A stretch of DNA of 6,848 nucleotides from JAJBWD01 sp041821285. Lineage in GTDB: Bacteria > Bacillota > Clostridia > Clostridiales > Clostridiaceae. Position 1 is the stretch's first letter. Each line of letters begins with the position of its first letter. The position numbers were made by a program, and so were the translations under genes. Positions 5,651-6,848 of the stretch are shown here, piece after piece. The stretch spans positions 1 to 6,848 of the forward strand of contig JBGUER010000161.1 of the NCBI GenBank assembly GCA_041821285.1. Direction: 5' to 3'. The notes under the pieces are model-generated. The model saw nothing but the letters and a program-made list of their open reading frames with translations. It ran no database searches and was not told where the DNA came from.

Positions 5651-6848
5651 TTATAAGTTTGGGCCCTGAAGGTACCATAAATCATTTACAATATCGTCTT
5701 GAATTGCCTTAAAAACCGTTTGAAGAGAATCTGCACTACTTGCCGTAAAAACTCGTTCAGAAGGAGCACCACAGGCAGTTGCAATATCATTTACACTAGC
5801 AAGTTCTGAATTTTTTGTTGAAAATCCTATAACATAGGTTTTTGCAAATGAATTTGTATTGAGCATATTACCGATTTTATTAACATATGCTGTTCCCGTA
5901 ATACTAAGATTAGATCCATTTCCTGCAATTTGGCCATTTTCATCAAATTCACCCGTTCGATCTAAATATCCCTCATTAATATTTTGATTATCAGTTACAA
6001 AAGACCTATCACTATTACTTTTAACACTTGCAAATGTTGTAACGCCATCTACTAAAACAATAACATAATTACTTACTACCACATCTGTACTAACATCTAA
6101 TGTATGAGCTTTTAATTTTTGATAGGCTCTTCTTAACCCATCTCCAGTATTTGTGCCACCTATAGCATTAAGATTTGATATAATACCATTAAGTTCAGTA
6201 GTCGAATTTTTAGCGTTTAGAAAATCATGAGGTTCATTGGCAGAAGTTGCAAAGGGAATAAGGGAGATATCAATATTATCTTCTTGAGCAAATTCATTTA
6301 CTAGTTCTTTGGCTTTGTCTTTTAGAATGGAAATTCTGCTTGTACCCCAATTGTTACCATTTAAATTATCAGACATACTTCCTGATGTATCTAACACCAT
6401 TGCAACATGGCCAACAACATTTTTATTACGCTGTTGAGACCTGAATGCAACTGCTACCGCAGGGTCAATATTTGTACTAAGATCAACTATTTGTAAAGAA
6501 TTGATAGATTCTACTTCTGAAGTTATTGTAACTTTAGGAGCTGAATTTTCATCTACAGCAAGACTCTTAGTATCGAAACTTTTTATAGTAAATTGCAATA
6601 AATTGTCTGAATTTAGAGGATTAACTTTTGTAAATATAAAACGATAACTAATATTAGGTTGTGCTTGAATTAATACTGTGGGAATATGGGTATTTGTAGT
6701 TTGATCATATTGATATTTTACAATTTCATTCCCTGTTACAGCGGGATTGCCATCTTTAGCAGGAGTTATTTCAACTTCATGTATACCAATATAATCCCAA
6801 CCAGAATCTAAGTTATCACAGCGAAAACTAGATTGAGGGATTGTAAAT
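5651..6848 (-). CDS. Extracellular vWA-domain protein, probable modular pilin/adhesin; N-terminus outside the window
   Basis: The frame is open from the TAA at 5653-5651 to the window edge, giving 398 visible residues. A TTG at 6598 could be taken as a start but has no SD, and the coding sequence clearly continues upstream. Visible residues 1-140 are a beta-rich, non-recognised region (for example GWDYIGIHEVEITPAKDG). The vWA domain then runs from about 144 to the end. Its MIDAS motif is complete: DTSGS at 153-157 (bases 6391-6377), Thr at 232 in GGTNTGDG, and Asp at 267 in VLVDGV. Such domains bind protein ligands through a divalent cation. The protein ends in DLWYLQGPNL with no LPXTG sorting signal or C-terminal membrane helix, so it is not sortase-anchored. 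With a LamG-bearing pilin next in the operon, the closest known parallel is PilB of Streptococcus sanguinis, a pilin carrying a vWA module. Whether this protein has a prepilin leader cannot be seen. Confidence 0.85.
   Translation of the reverse strand, partial: FTIPQSSFRCDNLDSGWDYIGIHEVEITPAKDGNPAVTGNEIVKYQYDQTTNTHIPTVLIQAQPNISYRFIFTKVNPLNSDNLLQFTIKSFDTKSLAVDENSAPKVTITSEVESINSLQIVDLSTNIDPAVAVAFRSQQRNKNVVGHVAMVLDTSGSMSDNLNGNNWGTSRISILKDKAKELVNEFAQEDNIDISLIPFATSANEPHDFLNAKNSTTELNGIISNLNAIGGTNTGDGLRRAYQKLKAHTLDVSTDVVVSNYVIVLVDGVTTFASVKSNSDRSFVTDNQNINEGYLDRTGEFDENGQIAGNGSNLSITGTAYVNKIGNMLNTNSFAKTYVIGFSTKNSELASVNDIATACGAPSERVFTASSADSLQTVFKAIQDDIVNDLWYLQGPNL

Noticed and set aside
6596..6598. TTG as the start codon of the vWA gene
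   Set aside because: There is no SD before it, and the same frame stays open for 83 further codons to the window edge with protein-like composition.
1..6848. CRISPR array, tRNA, rRNA, riboswitch or phage genes
   Set aside because: I saw no regularly spaced repeats, no tRNA-like cloverleaf, no rRNA sequence and no phage-type coding region on either strand.

Overview
The window is very AT-rich, uses strong GGAGG/GAGGTGA-type Shine-Dalgarno (SD) sites, and carries the gene order comM(yifB)-dprA-topA. All of this points to a low-GC Gram-positive of the class Clostridia, most likely Clostridium in the broad sense. Every gene supported here lies on the minus strand, so transcription runs from the right end of the window to the left. 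The open frames on the plus strand are shadows.

In transcription order, positions 6848-5651 hold the 3' part of a gene for a large extracellular von Willebrand factor A (vWA) protein with an intact metal-binding (MIDAS) motif. Its frame is open to the window edge, so its N-terminus is not visible. After 49 bases comes a 599-residue type IV prepilin (5601-3802). It has a class III leader (MKKNSG/FTLIE) followed by Ig-like, LamG/concanavalin-like, Big_4-like and C-terminal beta-rich modules. The two form an apparent operon. They resemble the PilB (vWA) and PilC (lectin) modular minor pilins of Streptococcus sanguinis, so the most likely reading is a pilus-tip adhesin pair.

A 284-base gap (3801-3518) contains a 12-bp stem inverted repeat and candidate promoters, but no gene. 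It precedes yifB/comM (3517-1991), an AAA+ Mg-chelatase-like ATPase whose last codons form the first arm of a rho-independent terminator. dprA (1892-813) follows with its own candidate promoter. The 5' part of topA (762-1) follows dprA after 50 bases. The topA leader is unusual: a perfect 20-bp palindrome separates an SD-like GGGGGUGA from the start codon and overlaps a CodY-box-like sequence.

Functionally, ComM and DprA process incoming single-stranded DNA during natural transformation, and type IV pili can capture extracellular DNA or host ligands. The proximity of modular pilins to comM-dprA is therefore suggestive, but a shared role is inference only. The most interesting parts are the vWA/LamG pilin pair and the structured topA leader.
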